Shown: positions 53,593 through 62,762 of the stretch, one piece after another
Layout: each line of letters begins with the position of its first letter
Numbering within the stretch: the first letter of the stretch is position 1
DNA from: Microvirga brassicacearum
GTDB lineage: Bacteria > Pseudomonadota > Alphaproteobacteria > Rhizobiales > Beijerinckiaceae
Assembly: GCF_008757455.1 (NCBI RefSeq)
Contig: NZ_VCMV01000013.1
Span: 11,839-75,838 of the forward strand
Direction: 5' to 3'
DNA: 64,000 nt
Position numbers and translations under genes: made by a program
The notes under the pieces: generated by a model
Database searches by the model: none
What the model was told of the DNA's origin: nothing
What the model saw: the letters and a program-made list of their open reading frames with translations, nothing else

Positions 53593-54057
53593 GCTTTGGA
53601 CGGATTACGCCGTTTTGGAACATCCACCGAGCGGAAAAACTTCGGCGTTTCAACAGCTGAACGACCATCGCTTGATCCAGATCGCACAACGCGGATCGAC
53701 GAAGCGATTTTCCCCTTCTCACGCTGAAATGCTTCACCGGTCGGATCTCGCTTTTATTGAGAAGCACTTGGCCGTGCCGTTCGATGGTGCGACGGTCGTG
53801 GTAACTCATCATGCACCTCACCCCGGATCGATCCAAGATCGTCACCGTGGCTCAAGCTTGTCTCCCGCTTTGCATCGGATCTTACGAGCATGATTCAAAG
53901 CTGGCAGCCCGATCTTTGGGTTCACGGTCACGATCATGGATCGCATGACTATCACGTCGGACGGACCCGAATCCTGTCGGATCAAGCAGGGTATCCGCTT
54001 CGCGACGGAAGTCGGGAGAATCCGGACTTCAATGTCGAGGTGGTCGTGCAGATTTGA
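53570..54057 (+). pseudogene. Metallophosphoesterase fragment, frameshifted
   Basis: DVRVIGATLWTDYAV, RFSPSHAEMLHRSDLAFIEKHL and TVVVTHHAPHPGSI are followed, one frame over after about 53868, by FASDLTSMIQSWQPDLWVHGHDHGSHDYHVG. These are the C-terminal metal-binding motifs (THHAPH, GHDH) of a calcineurin-like phosphoesterase. The N-terminal motifs are missing. It meets the amine-oxidase fragment head to head at about 53570-53592. Confidence 0.75.
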
Positions 54058-54294
54058 TAATGGGCAAATTGCCTCTGCGCCACTCCCACGGCGGCCCGGA
54101 TGGGTGAGGCGACTGGAAAACGCCAGTGCATCTGTGCCGCCTCCTGTCCCTCGCGGCCAAACGACCACGCGAGGCGTATCGCGCCGAGGTGACACAGCAA
54201 TGACGCTGTTTCATTCCGACCGTGAATCGATCAGCCCCGACCGATTCACGTAATCAATTGGACCGCTCCAGCGTATCCGCGTCACACTGCCACC

Positions 54295-54543
54295 ATGTCC
54301 GAGGAGATGATCCAGTATCTGGTGCTTGATCGCCGCGATCCCAAGCGGAACATGGCCCGCTATTACGTCCTAGCGCTTGAACCGGATCTTTTCGGCGACA
54401 CCCTGCTGGTGCGCGAGTGGGGACGTATCGGCCGGAACGGCCAGCGACGGGTCGAACGCCACGCCGATGCCGTCCGGGCCGCTGAAGCATTGAGTGTCTG
54501 GCTCGCACGGAAACGTCGACGCGGTTACGAGGCGCGGCGATAG
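54295..54543 (+). CDS. WGR-domain protein
   Basis: This 82-residue single-domain protein runs MIQYLVLDRRDPKRNMARYYVLALEPDLFG, LLVREWGRIGRNGQRRVER and AAEALSVWLARKRRRGY. The WGR motif (EWGRIG) names the family, a nucleic-acid-binding module also found in PARP-type enzymes and bacterial MolR proteins. Stand-alone WGR proteins are frequent on rhizobial plasmids; their function is unknown. A frameshifted relative lies at 51696. Confidence 0.88.
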   Translation: MSEEMIQYLVLDRRDPKRNMARYYVLALEPDLFGDTLLVREWGRIGRNGQRRVERHADAVRAAEALSVWLARKRRRGYEARR

Positions 54544-54676
54544 CGATCGGGCCTCATTGCGGATCTGCTTTGATCGGGGAGAGGGCTTGATGGACGGCAC
54601 CGGGCCGGTCAGGATCTCCGCTTGCTTGCAACCGGATGTTGATTGTCCGTCATCGCCAATAGAGCAGGAGCAACTC

Positions 54677-55303
54677 GTGACCGAGATCCGCGCCATCTGC
54701 TTTGACGCCTTTGGAACGCTCGTCGAGATCACCGACAAGCGTCGACCCTTTCAAACGCTGTTGAGAGATGAGGTCCAAGGCAAGGCGGCGACAGAAGTCC
54801 TTACGACAGCGCTCGACTTGCGCGGGCTCGTGCGGATCCTCGCCCACGGCAGCGAGGCCGATCGCCTCTCGCAACTCGAGAACGATCTGCTGGCGGAGTG
54901 CGCGTCCGTTCGCCTCCGGCCCGGGATCGACGATATTTGGCTCGCGCTACGCCAGACGGGCTTGAAAATTGGCGTCTGCTCAAATCTGGCTCTTCCCTAT
55001 GGCCCGACCCTCCTGTCAAAACTCCCGGATCCACCCGACGCGGTCGTCCTTTCCTATCAGGTCGGCCTCATCAAGCCTGATCCGGCGATTTTTTGGCTGG
55101 TTTGCGACTGGCTTCACCTTCGACCTGCGCAGATTCTCTTCGTCGGTGACACCCAATCGTCCGATGTCGACGGTCCGCGATCAATCGGAATGCCGGCGAT
55201 GCTCATCTCCGAGTTCGAGAATCACCTCACGGATCGGACCACGGCGTTTGGCTATCTGCCCGCCGAACTCGTCACCGCTATTCGAGATCAGGCGCGCCGT
55301 TGA
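54677..55303 (+). CDS. HAD-superfamily hydrolase (subfamily IA)
   Basis: This 208-residue phosphatase-like enzyme has motif I CFDAFGTLV, motif II GVCSNLALP, motif III lysine in VGLIKPDPAIFWLV and motif IV LFVGDTQSSDVDGPRSIGMPA. All four HAD motifs are intact. In motif I the second Asp of the usual DxD is replaced by Phe, as in haloacid-dehalogenase-type members. GTG 54677 was chosen because AGGAG lies 6 nt upstream; the open frame extends further without conservation. Substrate unknown. Confidence 0.85.
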   Translation: MTEIRAICFDAFGTLVEITDKRRPFQTLLRDEVQGKAATEVLTTALDLRGLVRILAHGSEADRLSQLENDLLAECASVRLRPGIDDIWLALRQTGLKIGVCSNLALPYGPTLLSKLPDPPDAVVLSYQVGLIKPDPAIFWLVCDWLHLRPAQILFVGDTQSSDVDGPRSIGMPAMLISEFENHLTDRTTAFGYLPAELVTAIRDQARR

Positions 55304-55591
55304 CGTGAGCCGTTCTGAAACTCCAGTCGCGACAAGCTGCTCGGGATTAGGCTCTCGGGCTTTTGACGGCTAAAGACTTGACGTGTCTGCACATTGAGGG
55401 GGAACGATCTTCGGCGGCTTATGATCTTTTGTGAACCCATGGTCGACTATCATGTTGGTGCTGCGGATCACCGACCGTCAAACGGGAGATGCGCCTGTTC
55501 AAGGCGAGGCGGCGCTTACGCGTGCTCCTCCCAATGCTTGGCGAGTTCGACAAGAGTCTTTACCGCCCTTTCCATGTCCGGACGGCGTTTG

Positions 55592-55922
55592 CATCTTGCC
55601 GAAGGCGAAACCCGGATGGATCGCCGCGCCTTTGATGGCGATCTCCACCGCATCGGCGGAGAAGGTCTCGTCCTCAATCGTGCCAGCCGTTTCGCCGTCC
55701 ATCGTGGAGCGGAAGTTTGCGCCCAATTTTTTGAAGGTCGACCTTGTCGCCCCCCACATGCGATTCCTCGTCGGGAAATCGGCTGCCGCCACGATTTCGA
55801 CGATTCCGGCCTTGTCGTCGCGGCCCCGGGAGCGTCGTACCGTCCGAAGTGATGATGTCGTTGCCGCTCTGGTCCTTCAGCACTGGGTTTTCGGTGACCC
55901 GAATGATTTGGCTAGTGTCGGC
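55592..55922 (-). pseudogene. Peptidase T (M20B) fragment
   Basis: The first frame reads TSQIIRVTENPVLKDQSGNDIITSDGTTL, a shifted frame EIVAAADF, then KKLGANFRSTMDGETAGTIEDETFSADAVEI and GAAIHPGFAFGKM. These match the zinc-binding and lid regions of PepT. Frameshift, internal deletion and loss of both ends make it a relic. Sequence between it and 55303 shows no gene. Confidence 0.7.
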
Positions 55923-56059
55923 CGGGTAGTTGGGTGTCGCCGCCCTGATGGCACCTGACTATGGAGCGCTGCCTCTCACCGGGCAGCGCCCGAAGCCGAG
56001 CAATCCCGAGATCCTCGGGGGACTTGAATGTCAGAAAAAGATGGCCTATTTTCTGACGT

Positions 56060-56689
56060 ATGAAAACGACGGTTCCATCAGTGCCAGACCGGATCATGAA
56101 GCGAGCCCGCGCCCACGGGCGCGGCGGCGTTTTCACGCCCAGCGATTTTCTCGATGCTGCTGGCCGGGCGGCGGTGGACCAAGCTTTGTCGCGCCTGGTC
56201 AAGGGCGGCAAGCTCCGCCGCCTGGCTCGTGGCCTTTACGACTTCCCCAAGATGCACGCAAAGCTCGGTCCGTTGTCGCCAGCTCCAGACGACGTGGCCC
56301 AAGCGCTCGCTCGTGAGACCGGATCGCAGGTGCAGATCGCCGGAGCACGGGCGGCGAATGCCCTCGGCCTTTCGACGCAGGTGCCTGCCAAGAGCACCTA
56401 TCTGACCAACGGTCCCTCAAGACGCGTCGTTCTTGGAAAGCGGATCGTCGACCTGCGTCACGCCTCGCCGAAGCATCTGATCGCGCCGGGTAGTCCAGCC
56501 GGGACCGTCGTGCAGGCCTTGCGGCACCTTGGTCCTGTCCGGGCCCCGGATGTCGCTCACGTGGCTGCCCGCAGGCTGTCTGCCGGCGACAAGAAGGTGC
56601 TCGCCAACAGTGCCGTTCAAGCCCCGGCTTGGATGAGGCCAACTCTGGTGTCCATTGCTCAAGCTCCATCGAAGCTTGCCGATGGATAA
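56060..56689 (+). CDS. AbiEi-like antitoxin (DUF6088 type)
   Basis: This 209-residue protein has an N-terminal winged helix (GRGGVFTPSDFLDAAGRAAVDQALSRLVKGGKLRRLARGLYDFP) and an AbiEi-type C-terminal domain (SPKHLIAPGSPAGTVVQALRHLG). It overlaps the AbiEii-type toxin gene by 8 nt. In type IV systems the antitoxin represses the operon and counteracts the toxin without binding it. Stabilises plasmids and can abort phage infection. Confidence 0.85.
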   Translation: MKTTVPSVPDRIMKRARAHGRGGVFTPSDFLDAAGRAAVDQALSRLVKGGKLRRLARGLYDFPKMHAKLGPLSPAPDDVAQALARETGSQVQIAGARAANALGLSTQVPAKSTYLTNGPSRRVVLGKRIVDLRHASPKHLIAPGSPAGTVVQALRHLGPVRAPDVAHVAARRLSAGDKKVLANSAVQAPAWMRPTLVSIAQAPSKLADG

Positions 56690-57737
56690 GGTTGCTGTTT
56701 CACGCCGCTCCGATCGGTCAGCCCTGTTTGGCCAGACTGGAGCGGCGCTTGGCGTCGCCGACACCATCGTCGAGAAGGACTTCTGGGTTTGCTGGACGCT
56801 GAAGCGTCTCTTCGAACTACAGAAGAAGGACGCCCCGACTCTGGTGTTCAAGGGCGGCACCTCATTATCCAAGGCATTCAGTGCAATCCGCCGGTTCTCG
56901 GAGGACATCGACCTCTCCTTCGATCGCAGCGACCTCGGCTACATCGGCGATCGCGATCCGGAAAAGGAGGGGCTCAGCCGAAAAGCAGCAGACAGGCTCA
57001 TCGAAGCACTCGCCGGCGACGTCGAAAAGCACATTGCGGAGATGCTGCTACCGGCCCTTCGAGACGCCATCATGGGCCATCTGGGCGAGCCGAAGAAAGC
57101 CGAATGGTCGCTGGAGATCGACCCCGGCGACCCGCAGACCGTGAACTTTCACTATCCGACCTCCCTATCGGAGGACGAATACGCCGGCATGGCTTACATC
57201 ACACCACGGGTGAAACTGGAGTTCGGCGCACGCGGAGATCCATGGCCGACCGAAGAGTGCACCATTCGCCCGTACGCGGCGGACGAGTTTCCAGATTTCT
57301 TCGACAATGCCAATTGCCGCGTGACTGTTCTGTCAGCGCGGCGCACCTTCTGGGAGAAGGCCACGGCGTTGCATGCGGAGGCTCATCGGCCGGACGAAAC
57401 GCGGACGCCGCAATATTTTTCGCGACATTACTACGATATCGCCATGCTCCTCGAAACGGAGGAGGGGAAGGCCGCGGCTACCGACTTCGAACTTCTCGAG
57501 CAGGTCGCCAAGCACAAATCGGTGTTCTTCCGTGCAGCTTGGGCGAACTACGACAGTGCGCGGCCCGGGACCTTGCGACTGATGCCGTCTGAGGCGAGAC
57601 TGAAGGATCTTCGCGCTGATTACCGCGCCATGGCGCCGATGATGTTCGACGACACGCCTTTGGTGTTCGATGAAATCCTTGCCCGCATCCAAAAACTGCA
57701 AGACGCAATCAATGCGTCGTCATCCGCTGCGCAATAA
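56682..57737 (+). CDS. AbiEii/AbiGii-family nucleotidyltransferase toxin
   Basis: This 351-residue nucleotidyltransferase has motif I FKGGTSLSKAF (58-64) and the metal-binding DIDLSFD (75-81). It also has IVEKDFWVCWTLKRLF near the N-terminus and REFSRHYYDIAML-type residues later (QYFSRHYYDIAMLLE). AbiEii-class toxins transfer nucleotides, in characterised cases to tRNA 3' ends, halting growth. ATG 56682 overlaps the antitoxin gene. The catalytic residues look intact. Confidence 0.88.
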   Translation: MDKVAVSRRSDRSALFGQTGAALGVADTIVEKDFWVCWTLKRLFELQKKDAPTLVFKGGTSLSKAFSAIRRFSEDIDLSFDRSDLGYIGDRDPEKEGLSRKAADRLIEALAGDVEKHIAEMLLPALRDAIMGHLGEPKKAEWSLEIDPGDPQTVNFHYPTSLSEDEYAGMAYITPRVKLEFGARGDPWPTEECTIRPYAADEFPDFFDNANCRVTVLSARRTFWEKATALHAEAHRPDETRTPQYFSRHYYDIAMLLETEEGKAAATDFELLEQVAKHKSVFFRAAWANYDSARPGTLRLMPSEARLKDLRADYRAMAPMMFDDTPLVFDEILARIQKLQDAINASSSAAQ

Positions 57738-58104
57738 AGCGGCGAGTTTTGGCGCACCGCACCCTCGCACGTGATCGCGCGGCGCGGGTTCAAATGCTCG
57801 CCGCCGCGGCGGCGACGCCTACCTGCTGTCTCTCGAATTCGCCAGCACGGCGCCTTCAACATTCATACCAGGCGACCTGCTTATTTCTGGACTCGAAGGC
57901 AGGCATGGCTCCAACTAACAGCCAGGACTTGGTGGCCGATTAGTGGCAGATCATGGATCGGCTCTAGCGGCAATGCGTGCCGACACATTTCAAGCGAACA
58001 ACCACGGTCACACCCGCTCTCGCTGTTGCCTTCGCCGGCCTCCTAAGCCCAACCTGGGGCAGCGATTCCATCTCCAGGCGCATCAACCACCTTCGGGGGC
58101 AACC
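57738..58104. other. Intergenic region between the AbiE pair and the SbcD-like gene
   Basis: About 370 bp with no recognisable gene. One frame is open into the SbcD-like gene from 57943, but the sequence before 58105 looks non-coding. Confidence 0.4.
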
Positions 58105-59229
58105 TTGGCATTTCGATTTCTCCACACCGCTGATTGGCAGATCGGCAAACCGTTCGCCAACATCGCGGGCGATTCTGGAGCTGAGCTTCGGTCGCAACGC
58201 ATCAAGACCGTCGAGAGTATCGCTCAGGTCGCGATTGGGCGTGCCGTCGACGCGGTCCTGGTTGCGGGCGACGCCTTCGATAGTAATGAAGTTTCAGATC
58301 GCACGATCATGCGGACAATCGAAGCCCTTGCCTCCTATAATGGATCTTGGATCTTCCTGCCCGGCAACCATGATGCCGCTCTAGCGCATTCGGTCTGGAC
58401 GAGAATGCAGGCCATGGACCTGCCCAGCAACATTATCATCGCCGATAAGCCTGAACCGATCAGCCTTTGGAACGATCGGGCAATCGTCCTCCCGGCCCCA
58501 CTCCGCCGCCGCAGGGAGTCTCTTGACCAAACCGAGTGGTTCGACGGCGCTTCCTCGCCAGATGGCGCTGCCCGTATTGGGCTTGCTCACGGCAGCGTCG
58601 CCAACCGCCTGCCGGGGTCGGCGGATTCTTCCAATGAAATCCCTGAAGATCGAGCCCGACGTGCTGACCTCTCCTACCTGGCCCTTGGCGACTGGCATGG
58701 CGCCCTCAATATTGCGCCGCGGACCTGGTATTCGGGTGCCCCCGAGCCAGACCGTCATAAGGCCAACGATTCCGGATCCATTTTCGTCGTCGATATCGAA
58801 TCGCACCGGGCTCCAGAACGGGTCGAGGCGCTCAACGTCGGCCGGTATTGCTGGGTCCGCATTGATGCTGAACTAGTCGACGGGACCTGCAACGGAGCCC
58901 TCCAAGCTCTCGCCCAGCTCTCGGGAGAGCATCGCTCCTGCGTTGTGTCGCTCAACCTGACGGGCGCCGTCAGTCTTGCCGAACGTCGACGGCTCGAAGC
59001 CGAACTCAGGAAATGGGAAGCAAGGCTCCATCACCTCGAGATTGATGACACCGGACTGATTGATGAACCGACTCCCGATGACCTGGACGCGCTCGACAAT
59101 TCCGGATTTGTCAGGCTTGCCGTTGAACGGCTTCGCGCCAAAGCATCCGACGCCAGTGACCCGGACTCCGGGACTGCTCGGATGGCACTCCGGATGATGT
59201 ATCTCGATCATTTTGCGAAGAGTGCCTGA
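58105..59229 (+). CDS. SbcD/Mre11-like metallophosphoesterase
   Basis: This protein of about 374 residues carries all nuclease-type phosphoesterase motifs: FLHTADWQIG, VAGDAFDSNEV, LPGNHDAAL, LAHGSV and LALGDWHG. It resembles the exonuclease subunit of SbcCD or YhaO. TTG 58105 (preceded by GGGGG) starts the conserved domain; a longer product is possible but its extra N-terminus lacks homology. Only 2 nt separate it from the SbcC-like ATPase, which indicates a two-subunit DNA-processing complex. Confidence 0.86.
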   Translation: MAFRFLHTADWQIGKPFANIAGDSGAELRSQRIKTVESIAQVAIGRAVDAVLVAGDAFDSNEVSDRTIMRTIEALASYNGSWIFLPGNHDAALAHSVWTRMQAMDLPSNIIIADKPEPISLWNDRAIVLPAPLRRRRESLDQTEWFDGASSPDGAARIGLAHGSVANRLPGSADSSNEIPEDRARRADLSYLALGDWHGALNIAPRTWYSGAPEPDRHKANDSGSIFVVDIESHRAPERVEALNVGRYCWVRIDAELVDGTCNGALQALAQLSGEHRSCVVSLNLTGAVSLAERRRLEAELRKWEARLHHLEIDDTGLIDEPTPDDLDALDNSGFVRLAVERLRAKASDASDPDSGTARMALRMMYLDHFAKSA

Positions 59230-59231
59230 TC

Positions 59232-61859
59232 ATGTTTCTGCGTCGCCTCGAAATCTCGAATTTCCGCAAAATCCGGCACCTTGTCATCGATGACTTGAAA
59301 GACGGGATCAACGTCCTCTCGGGGGACAATGAGGCTGGGAAATCGACCATCCTGGCCGCCTTAAGGGCGGCGCTCTTCGAGCGACACCGCGTTACCGGTG
59401 ACGCCGCGACCGCCATGCTCCCATACAACCAATCGGTCCGCCCGGAGGTTAGCCTCGATTTCGACCTCAACGGCAACTTCTGGAAACTTCGGAAAGCTTT
59501 CTGCCAAAAGCAGGAGGTTGAGCTTATTGGTGCGGGCGAACGCCATACTGGCGATCCCGCCGAAGAGCGTCTTGCCCAATTGTTCGGTTTTACTCCTCCC
59601 GGTCGTGGCGGATCCAAGCCTCAGGATCATCAGGGCATCTATGGCCTACTTTGGGTCGAGCAGGGTGTCTCGCACCGCGAGCTTGGTATCGGTGCCGGTC
59701 GCGACTCGATCGCTTCCGCCTTGGAGAGTGAAGTCGGACAGGTCATTGGCGGCGAACGCGGGCGAGCCCTTTTGGTGGCAGCCGAAACCCGCAAGAATCT
59801 CTTTTGGGACAAGCGAGGCAAACCCAGAGGCGAGTTGAAGACACTCGCCGACGAAGTCGAGGCCCTAGCTGCACGAAAGGCTGACCTTGAGCTTCGCTTG
59901 GCGGCGTATGACGAGAAAATCAAGCTTCTCTTCAAAAAGCGCGAGATCCTGTCCCGGCACGACCGTGACGCTACCCTTGAGAAGGCCACCGCCTCACTCG
60001 TTGAATGTCAGCGCAACTTCACGCTGACAAAACAGCTGGAAGCGAACGCCATCGAGGCTTCCGAAAAGCGAAAGCTGTCAGAAGCGCGAGCTAGAGTCAT
60101 CGCTGATCGACTGGAAACCCGCCAAAGCCTCATCAGACAGATCGAGGTTGCAACGATCGCTCTCGGGACGGTGACCACGGCGGCCAACGAGCTCAAGGCA
60201 TCCTTTTCCGGCCTTGAAAACGTTGACAAGACGGCCAACGAGCGGCTCGCCCAAGCTCGTGCGGACAAATTGAAGGCCGATCAGAGCGTTGCCGAGATCG
60301 AGCAGGCCATCAATCATCGTCGCGCACACGAGGTTTTGACCCGTCTCGAGCAGCAACTCACGGATGCTGATATGGCCGACTCTCTTCGCCGCATGGCACT
60401 CGCCACGGCAGAGTCAATCAAACTTGATCAGAAGCAAATTTCCAAGCTTGAAAAGGCCGTGGCAGAATGCTCCAAGGTCGAGGCGCGTATCGAAGCGGCC
60501 AGTGTCCGAATCCTCCTGGAGCCCGCAGCAGCCGGAATGGTGTCGATCGACGGCAAAGTCTGTGATCCCAAGTCCCCCCTCCTCCTCTCGAACGACACCA
60601 CTCTCGAACTTGAAGGATACGGCCGACTTGTCGTTCACCCCGGAGGTGGCATCGACAGTTTGGTGCAATCCCTTCGAGATGCTCAGCATGTTCTTCAGCG
60701 ATCGCTTCAGGAGCTTGGAATTGCATCGGTTGAAGACGCCAAGGCACAGGTCCAGCGCAAAACTGAAGCTGCAAACGAGGCCGAGCTGCAGAAGAAGTTG
60801 ATCGCAGCCAGCGCCGCAAAGGGCCTCGATGCTCTCCGTCAGGAAGTCGAAACCCAGCGAACGCGGGTCCAACGCCTCGCATCACATAATCTCTCGCCAG
60901 CCGATTCCACCGAAGAGGCGCTCGAACTTGCGCGGAAGTATCAGAATCTGGAAAGCAAGCAGGAAGCTGCCGCCCAGGAAGACTCAAGCCGCGCCAAAGC
61001 AGCCAGAGATGCCGCCAACATAGAACTCGCGGTGCAAACAGAGCGTGTTGCCGCGGCCACCCGAGATCTAGCAGCAAAGCGCCGCGAACTCGAGGAGGCC
61101 TGCCAAGCGGTCGCAGACGACGAGCTTCTGGCCTCGCACGGCGCCGCTTTGACCAAACTTCAGAACGCTCAAACGGTCGAGAGCCAAGCTGCGACCGCGC
61201 TTGAGCACTCAAATCCTGAGGCTGTCACCATCGCTCTCCAGATGGCAAAAGAAGCCGAAGAGACGATCCGAACCGACATCGAGGCAACCGCGAAAGAGGC
61301 AAGAGAAATTGAAATCGAGCTCAAAGCCCTCGGCCGCGACGGTCTTGGTGAGCAGCTTTCGGAGGTTCAGGGCGAGTTTACCCTCAAGCAGCGCCAGTAT
61401 CACGCCATGGCGGCTGAAGCCGGTGGCTCCCGACTGCTTTACGAGACTTTGGCTCGGGCCCAGCGTGAGTCGAAGGATCGTTGGCTTGGTCCTGTCCGGG
61501 ATCGCGTTCAGCCCTATCTCAAGCTCATTCAGCCCGAGTCAGACATCATTTTGAATGAGGACACGCTCGAGATCGAGCAGTTCGTCCGCGGTGGTGTCGA
61601 GGAACCTTTCAATGGGCTCAGCATCGGAGCAAGAGAGCAAGCCGCGGTGATTGCCCGATTGGCCCTGGCTGACGTCCTACGCGCCTCCGGACAGCCCTCA
61701 ATCGTCATTCTAGACGATGCCCTCGTGAATACCGATGAGGAGCGCCTCAAGAGGATGCACCTCGTTCTTCGAAAGGCGGCTGCGAACCTGCAGATCCTTA
61801 TTTTGACCTGCAGGGAGCGCGATTTTACCCAGCTTGGTGCCCGGGTCAGGCGTGTTTAA
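59232..61859 (+). CDS. SbcC/Rad50/YhaN-like coiled-coil ATPase
   Basis: This 875-residue SMC-like protein has N-terminal RLEISNFRKIRHLVID and Walker A GDNEAGKST (31-39). Two long coiled-coil arms follow, then the signature region FNGLSIGAREQAAVIARLALAD and Walker B SIVILDDALVNTDEERL (about 823-839). No CxxC zinc hook is present at the centre. Instead, about residues 431-473 form a beta-rich, glycine-containing insert (MVSIDGKVCDPKSPLLL, GRLVVHPGGG). Walker B ends in Asp-Asp, as in YhaN-type proteins. It should work with the preceding phosphoesterase on DNA ends. Confidence 0.86.
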   Translation: MFLRRLEISNFRKIRHLVIDDLKDGINVLSGDNEAGKSTILAALRAALFERHRVTGDAATAMLPYNQSVRPEVSLDFDLNGNFWKLRKAFCQKQEVELIGAGERHTGDPAEERLAQLFGFTPPGRGGSKPQDHQGIYGLLWVEQGVSHRELGIGAGRDSIASALESEVGQVIGGERGRALLVAAETRKNLFWDKRGKPRGELKTLADEVEALAARKADLELRLAAYDEKIKLLFKKREILSRHDRDATLEKATASLVECQRNFTLTKQLEANAIEASEKRKLSEARARVIADRLETRQSLIRQIEVATIALGTVTTAANELKASFSGLENVDKTANERLAQARADKLKADQSVAEIEQAINHRRAHEVLTRLEQQLTDADMADSLRRMALATAESIKLDQKQISKLEKAVAECSKVEARIEAASVRILLEPAAAGMVSIDGKVCDPKSPLLLSNDTTLELEGYGRLVVHPGGGIDSLVQSLRDAQHVLQRSLQELGIASVEDAKAQVQRKTEAANEAELQKKLIAASAAKGLDALRQEVETQRTRVQRLASHNLSPADSTEEALELARKYQNLESKQEAAAQEDSSRAKAARDAANIELAVQTERVAAATRDLAAKRRELEEACQAVADDELLASHGAALTKLQNAQTVESQAATALEHSNPEAVTIALQMAKEAEETIRTDIEATAKEAREIEIELKALGRDGLGEQLSEVQGEFTLKQRQYHAMAAEAGGSRLLYETLARAQRESKDRWLGPVRDRVQPYLKLIQPESDIILNEDTLEIEQFVRGGVEEPFNGLSIGAREQAAVIARLALADVLRASGQPSIVILDDALVNTDEERLKRMHLVLRKAAANLQILILTCRERDFTQLGARVRRV

Positions 61860-61981
61860 CCGTCAAAAATGTAGTCTACGAGTCTTGACGACCACGTCAT
61901 CGGCCGGGTTGCCAAAACCTGCGCTGGAGGGCTGTATTGCAGTAACTTGGTCGGGACTCCACGATTCCGCCGGCGGGTCCA

Positions 61982-62203
61982 TCAGGCGGCAAGGCTGAAC
62001 AGCGGATTGACAAAACGGATTTGGCCTGCCACTCCGGGCTCTCGCAGGACGCAACGACGGCGCCGGATCATGCACATGATCCGAACTTTTGATGGTGGCG
62101 TAGGCCGTTCGCATTCGTTGAAGGCCACGCGCCCGGGTCGGATCAAGCGCTTGAGCGCGCCATGATCCGCCTCAATATGATCCGCCTCAATGATATTGTT
62201 CAA
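61982..62203 (-). pseudogene. IS6-family transposase, C-terminal fragment
   Basis: NNIIEADH, IEADHGALKRLIRPGR and CVLREPGVAGQIRFVNPLFSLAA form the C-terminus of an IS6-family transposase. A neighbouring frame supplies MRTAYATIKSSD. The central segment is scrambled, and a 15-bp tandem duplication repeats IEADH. No terminal repeat is visible after the stop. Confidence 0.8.
62162..62191. repeat. 15-bp perfect tandem duplication
   Basis: atgatccgcctcaat occurs twice in a row (62162-62176, 62177-62191) within the IS6 transposase fragment. It adds five residues in frame at a conserved position next to the catalytic Glu region. Confidence 0.9.
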
Positions 62204-62434
62204 TACTTCGAGGTGCAGTGCTCGATGTCACGCGGCAGACCTTTGATGATGACCGAACCGCAGCGACCATCCGGTCCCTTGCCCTGGCCAGTGCTACCTT
62301 CAGCCGATCGTTTTTAACTCATCACCGCAGTGTCGCCGACCTCGCAGAGAAGACACTGGGGAGTGACGTCGACGTTATTGAACTCAAATGACTGGGGAGT
62401 GCTGCACGCGAACCGGAACAGGATCCCGTGCTGA
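62204..62434. other. Intergenic stretch between IS6 and recombinase relics
   Basis: About 230 bp. A plus-strand frame (DDDRTAATIRSLALASATFSRSF and ADLAEKTLGS) is open but resembles nothing I can name with confidence. Confidence 0.35.
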
Positions 62435-62640
62435 TTGAAGCTTGGCACCCCCCATCGCTCGTGGAGGGCCCTGGTTTCACAGCGCTACGCGACGATGCGA
62501 GGGATCGCACGCGTATACCAGACGGACGAACGTTACGTCGCCCGCATCGTTATGCTGGCGTTCTTGCCTGCAGCACTCGCGCAACAGATCTTGGACGGCA
62601 CGCACCCCCGCGGACCTTCAGCCTGCATTCGTTCCTGTAG
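62435..62640 (+). pseudogene. Large serine recombinase, C-terminal fragment
   Basis: RYATMRGIARVYQTDERYVARIVMLAFLPAALAQQILDGTHP corresponds to the C-terminal HTH segment of the 'recombinase family protein' group (normally ...REGVSESYVSRLLRLAFLAPDIVEAIL..). No catalytic domain precedes it. Confidence 0.6.
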
Positions 62641-62762
62641 AATGATGGGCCATGTCTCGCCGCGCCATTTGCTAGAAGTGACCGCTTCCCATTTGAGGCT
62701 TGGATGAAAGTGAATTATCTGACACTTATTCTCGGGCCGAATACTCCTGGAAGGACATGCAC

